This document shows, in pieces, positions 6,548-8,365 of a stretch of DNA of 8,365 nucleotides. Position numbers and translations under genes: made by a program. Source of the DNA: Ruminococcaceae bacterium UBA737 (GTDB lineage: Bacteria > Bacillota > Clostridia > Oscillospirales > Acutalibacteraceae). Every line of letters begins with the position of its first letter. Position 1 is the first letter of the stretch. The stretch is taken from assembly GCA_002297415.1 (NCBI GenBank), contig DBKZ01000021.1, positions 1 through 8,365 on the forward strand, read 5' to 3'. Below the pieces are notes generated by a model, which had not been told where the DNA came from, did not search any database, and was given only the letters and a program-made list of their open reading frames with translations.

Positions 6548-6682
6548 ATGAAAAGAACATATCAGCCTAAAAAGCTTCACCGTAAAAAAGAACACGGCTT
6601 TTTAAAGAGAATGGCAACAGCTAACGGACGCAAAGTGCTTGCCCGCCGCAGAGCTAAGGGCAGAAAGAAGCTCACATACTAA
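6548..6682 (+). CDS. rpmH: 50S ribosomal protein L34
   Basis: A 44-codon gene encoding L34, a very basic protein of the large ribosomal subunit. The protein starts MKRTYQPKK and contains the family hallmark HGFLKRMATANGRKVLARRR followed by AKGRKKLTY. The length of 44 residues is typical. The segment KKLHRKKEHGF at 8-18 differs slightly from the commonest KRQRSKVHGF form but keeps its charge pattern. The ATG lies seven bases after a perfect AAAGGAGGT and below a consensus promoter. Its TAA stop overlaps the first base of the terminator-like hairpin arm. In most bacteria this gene begins the rpmH-rnpA-yidD-yidC cluster, as it does here. Confidence 0.98.
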   Translation: MKRTYQPKKLHRKKEHGFLKRMATANGRKVLARRRAKGRKKLTY

Positions 6683-6702
6683 AGCCACATAAATGTGGCT
6701 TT
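6681..6702 (+). terminator. Terminator-like hairpin after rpmH (proximal copy, no T-tract)
   Basis: AAAGCCACAT (6681-6690) pairs with ATGTGGCTTT (6693-6702), overlapping the rpmH stop codon. Only three T follow before GAGCGCG, so it lacks a real U-tract. An almost identical copy at 6932-6953 does have one. The proximal copy may be a weak terminator or a 3'-end stabilising hairpin. Confidence 0.6.
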
Positions 6703-6928
6703 GAGCGCGTCAAAAATTGACACGCTCTCGGACGGGAATGCCGCTCGCTCGAAAATCTATGATTTTCGGACTGCGCTCTATCCCCCTGAGTACTCCACCC
6801 CAGTGCCCTTGAAAAACCGCTTGTTAAGCGATTTTTCGCTTACAAGGTGTTTTTTCGCCGCGCATGTCAGCGAAAAAACGGATATGCGGCAAAACTGCCG
6901 CAAAATAGGAGTTCTGGTTTATCAATAA
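6703..6928. other. Hairpin-dense intergenic element between rpmH and rnpA
   Basis: No convincing gene lies in this stretch; a 77-codon plus-strand frame at 6695-6928 has no ribosome binding site and simply reads through the hairpins. Inverted repeats seen: A, 6703-6713 with 6717-6727 (one C-A mismatch); B, 6750-6757 with 6761-6768 (perfect 8 bp); an 8-bp palindrome GAGTACTC at 6788-6795; C, 6811-6822 with 6826-6837 (one C-A mismatch), flanked by CCTTG (6807-6811) and CAAGG (6843-6847); D, 6849-6858 with 6870-6879 (perfect 10 bp); E, 6885-6891 with 6896-6902 (perfect 7 bp); F, 6917-6922 with 6925-6930, running into the distal repeat. The spacing suggests a folded RNA, or a small palindromic mobile repeat of MITE type. 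It matches no RNA family that I can recognise. Confidence 0.6.
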
Positions 6929-6931
6929 ACT

Positions 6932-6960
6932 GAAGCCACATAAATGTGGCTTTTCCTTTT
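6932..6960 (+). terminator. Terminator hairpin upstream of rnpA (distal copy, with T-tract)
   Basis: AAGCCACAT (6933-6941) pairs with ATGTGGCTT (6944-6952), followed by TTTTCCTTTT (6951-6960). This is the copy with a proper U-tract, so it was probably the original rpmH terminator tail. It would attenuate read-through from rpmH into rnpA. Confidence 0.7.
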
Positions 6961-6980
6961 ATTTTAAGAATAAAAGGGGT
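6955..6980 (+). promoter_or_regulatory. Hairpin covering the rnpA ribosome binding site
   Basis: CCTTTTATT (6955-6963) pairs perfectly with AATAAAAGG (6969-6977) around the loop TTAAG. The 3' arm contains most of the rnpA ribosome binding site AAAAGGGGT (6972-6980). When folded, the site would be occluded, which could keep RNase P protein translation low. The stem is AT-rich and so only moderately stable. Confidence 0.5.
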
Positions 6981-6988
6981 TTTAAATT

Positions 6989-7333
6989 ATGCAGTATTTC
7001 GAAAAGATTAAGGAAAACCGTGATTTCAGGCGGACCTACGGGAGAGGAAAGTCACGGGTTGCTCCCGAATTTGTTGTTTATGCGGCAAAAGGAAGGCCGG
7101 GACGGGTAAGACTCGGAATAACCGTCACGAAAAAAATCGGCTGTGCCGTAAAAAGAAACAGAGCGAAAAGAATTATCACCGCCGCTTTCAGAGAGTGCGC
7201 AAGAGATTTGAATTCGGTTGATGTCGTGGTAGTTGCGCGCGGCAGAATTCTTAAATGTAAAAGCACAAAAATTGCAGAAATGATGAAAAAGCAGTTTTGC
7301 GAGCTCGGATTATTTTGCGATGAAAAGGAATAA
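6989..7333 (+). CDS. rnpA: Ribonuclease P protein component
   Basis: The 114-residue basic protein subunit of RNase P, which binds the RNA subunit and helps it process the 5' ends of precursor tRNAs. The N-terminal stretch KIKENRDFRRTYGRGKS at residues 6-22 and the family signature TVTKKIGCAVKRNRAKRII at 45-63, with the RNR core at 56-58, are clear; VDVVVVARG at 77-85 is the usual beta-strand. Length is normal. The ATG at 6989 has AAAAGGGGT eight bases upstream, within a potential hairpin. I see no good promoter between rpmH and this gene. It may depend on read-through from rpmH past two terminator-like hairpins, or on an unrecognised promoter inside 6703-6928. The 3' end overlaps yidD by 14 bases. 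Confidence 0.96.
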   Translation: MQYFEKIKENRDFRRTYGRGKSRVAPEFVVYAAKGRPGRVRLGITVTKKIGCAVKRNRAKRIITAAFRECARDLNSVDVVVVARGRILKCKSTKIAEMMKKQFCELGLFCDEKE

Positions 7334-7568
7334 GGACTTTATCGGCAGTGCGCTGATTGCACTGATAAATTTTTACAGAAAAAATATTTCTCCGAGAAAA
7401 ATTCCGTGCTGCAGATTTACACCCTCCTGTTCGGCTTATGCAATAGAAGCCATCAGGGTGCACGGAAGCTTAAAGGGTACATGGCTTGCACTTAAGAGAA
7501 TTTTAAGATGCAATCCTTTTTGTAAGGGAGGGTACGATCCGGTACCGCCCAAAAAACAAAAGCGATAA
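7320..7568 (+). CDS. yidD: Membrane protein insertion efficiency factor YidD
   Basis: An 82-residue YidD-family protein, a small membrane-associated factor that improves YidC-dependent insertion of inner-membrane proteins. An N-terminal amphipathic segment (about residues 6-20) is followed by the family block CCRFTPSCSAYAIEAIRVHG at 30-49, then GTWLALKRILRCNP at 53-66 and the C-terminal GGYDPVP at 70-76. Conserved cysteines C31, C37 and C64 are present. Only a weak ribosome binding site (GAG at 7300-7302) precedes the ATG, which lies inside the rnpA frame; the 14-base overlap points to translational coupling with rnpA. This overlap and order (rnpA-yidD-yidC) are typical. Confidence 0.95.
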   Translation: MKRNKDFIGSALIALINFYRKNISPRKIPCCRFTPSCSAYAIEAIRVHGSLKGTWLALKRILRCNPFCKGGYDPVPPKKQKR

Positions 7569-7615
7569 ATTTTCGCAGAATTTGCGATTAAATATAACCG
7601 GAAGGGCGTTTATAA

Positions 7616-8365
7616 ATGGGATTTATAAGCAAAATTATCAATACTCCGCTGAGCGCGGTCTTAAGATTTTTTGCCGATATTTTCGGCGGAAGCTTTGCCG
7701 CATCGGTTTTTATGTTTACATTGCTTATCAATGTTATACTTATTCCGCTTAGCATTAAAAGTCAGAAAGCGTCTGTTCAGCAGCTTAAAATCAAGCCTAA
7801 GATGGACGATATAAAAAAGCGTTACGGCGACGACAGGCAGAAATTCGCCGAGGCTCAGCAGAAGCTTTACAGAGAAGAAAATGTTTCAATGTCGGGCGGC
7901 TGTCTTCCGATGATAATCCGTCTTGCCTTAATGCTTTGCATTTATTATCTTATCATGTCTCCGCTTACCTATCTTGAAAAAGTAGATTCGGCTAAGATTA
8001 CCAATGTTACAAATGCAATTTCAACCGCGGTTACCGATTTAAGCGAAGATGAGGCGGCTGAACATAAGCAGTTTGTCGAGGCTTGGGGTAAAAAAGGCGG
8101 ATATAAGGAGCTTCCCCTCGTCCGTGTGCTTGACGAGCATTATGACGAGATAAAGGAAGTAGTTCCCGAAAAGCAGTATAAAAAAATCAGCTCTGATTTA
8201 GCTGATATAAAGAAAGCGCATGACAGCTCCGATATCAGCTATATGCTCTTTAATATCGACCTTACCGAAAAGCCGAATTTTGATATCAATATTTTCGCAA
8301 AATATCAGACTATTTGGCTTATCCCGATTTTTGCGTTCTTAGCGCAGATGCTGACAAGTGTTATA
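7616..8365 (+). CDS. yidC: YidC/Oxa1-family membrane protein insertase (3' end outside window)
   Basis: The first 250 codons of a YidC insertase, open to the window edge. There is no lipobox at the N-terminus. The first core membrane segment, about residues 28-47, ends in NVILIPLSIKSQK. It is followed by the cytoplasmic coiled-coil hairpin (about 50-90, with KPKMDDIKKRYGDDRQKF at 60-77), then SGGCLPMIIRLALMLCIYYLIM at 93-114, the family-typical second segment (compare GGCLPLLIQMPIF in homologues). A polar stretch at about 119-228 precedes the next membrane segment, TIWLIPIFAFLAQML at 232-246. Two oddities: N39 sits where most YidC proteins carry the hydrophilic-groove Arg (VR before xxxxPL), and the external loop is far longer than usual. 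GGAAGGG at 7600-7606 serves as ribosome binding site. It lies 47 bp after yidD, probably in the same transcript. Confidence 0.93.
   Translation, partial: MGFISKIINTPLSAVLRFFADIFGGSFAASVFMFTLLINVILIPLSIKSQKASVQQLKIKPKMDDIKKRYGDDRQKFAEAQQKLYREENVSMSGGCLPMIIRLALMLCIYYLIMSPLTYLEKVDSAKITNVTNAISTAVTDLSEDEAAEHKQFVEAWGKKGGYKELPLVRVLDEHYDEIKEVVPEKQYKKISSDLADIKKAHDSSDISYMLFNIDLTEKPNFDINIFAKYQTIWLIPIFAFLAQMLTSVI

Larger units (their letters stand above)
6678..6953. repeat. Direct repeat of the rpmH terminator hairpin flanking a 226-bp insert
   Basis: Positions 6678-6702 and 6929-6953 match at 24 of 25 bases, the only difference being A6681 versus G6932. The repeat covers the last bases of rpmH (AC plus stop TAA versus AC TGA) and the whole hairpin. 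The copies are 251 bp apart. Collapsing them would give a compact, ordinary rpmH-terminator-rnpA arrangement, which suggests insertion with target duplication. Confidence 0.75.

Noticed and set aside
6717..6745. Promoter for rnpA starting from TTGACA at 6717-6722
   Set aside because: The -35 match is perfect but no -10-like sequence lies 16-18 bp downstream (GC-rich there), and the motif is part of hairpin A.
6695..6928. 77-codon plus-strand open frame between rpmH and rnpA
   Set aside because: It starts inside the terminator-like hairpin, has no ribosome binding site, and its codons simply read through six inverted repeats; its composition looks non-coding.
6678..6953. CRISPR array
   Set aside because: Only two copies of one palindromic repeat 251 bp apart, with no regular spacers and no cas genes nearby.

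Overview
The window looks like part of a Firmicutes (Clostridia) chromosome, probably from an Oscillospiraceae/Ruminococcaceae-type gut anaerobe. This placement is inferred from the gene set (an IscU-like protein paired with a GGGtGRT protein, a YfhO-family membrane protein, a Gram-positive-style YidC), from AAGGAGG-type ribosome binding sites, from textbook sigma-A promoters and from moderate GC. No species can be named from the sequence alone.

Layout. (1) Positions 1-39 are probably the 3' end of a tRNA gene cut by the window edge. It is followed directly by a tightly linked pair at 66-1156: a histidine phosphatase and the Holliday-junction resolvase-like ruvX/yqgF, which overlap by ATGA. 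(2) Positions 1177-3065 form a self-contained transcription unit. A near-consensus promoter drives an IscU/NifU-like iron-sulfur scaffold homologue and a GGGtGRT-family protein, and the unit ends at a perfect 19-bp terminator hairpin. Its codon use differs sharply from its neighbours and suggests high expression. This is the best candidate here for an undescribed biochemical system. (3) A YfbR-type HD 5'-deoxynucleotidase (minus strand) and a 904-residue YfhO-family polytopic membrane protein (plus strand) diverge from two interlocked promoters packed into 34 bp. (4) From 6480 onwards runs the classic rpmH-rnpA-yidD-yidC cluster (ribosomal protein L34, RNase P protein, membrane insertion factor YidD, YidC insertase). 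This cluster usually abuts dnaA/oriC, but here its outer neighbour is the YfhO-type gene.

The most unusual non-coding stretch is 6683-6988, between rpmH and rnpA. The rpmH terminator hairpin is present twice, 251 bp apart, and the DNA between the copies is packed with further hairpins. Only the distal copy keeps a T-tract. This looks like an insertion into the terminator. Strand asymmetry of the mismatches hints that the structured RNA, if one exists, is read from the minus strand. A further hairpin covers the rnpA ribosome binding site.

The yidC gene runs off the right edge (250 codons visible). It has Asn where the hydrophilic-groove Arg is normally found, and an unusually long polar loop of about 110 residues.
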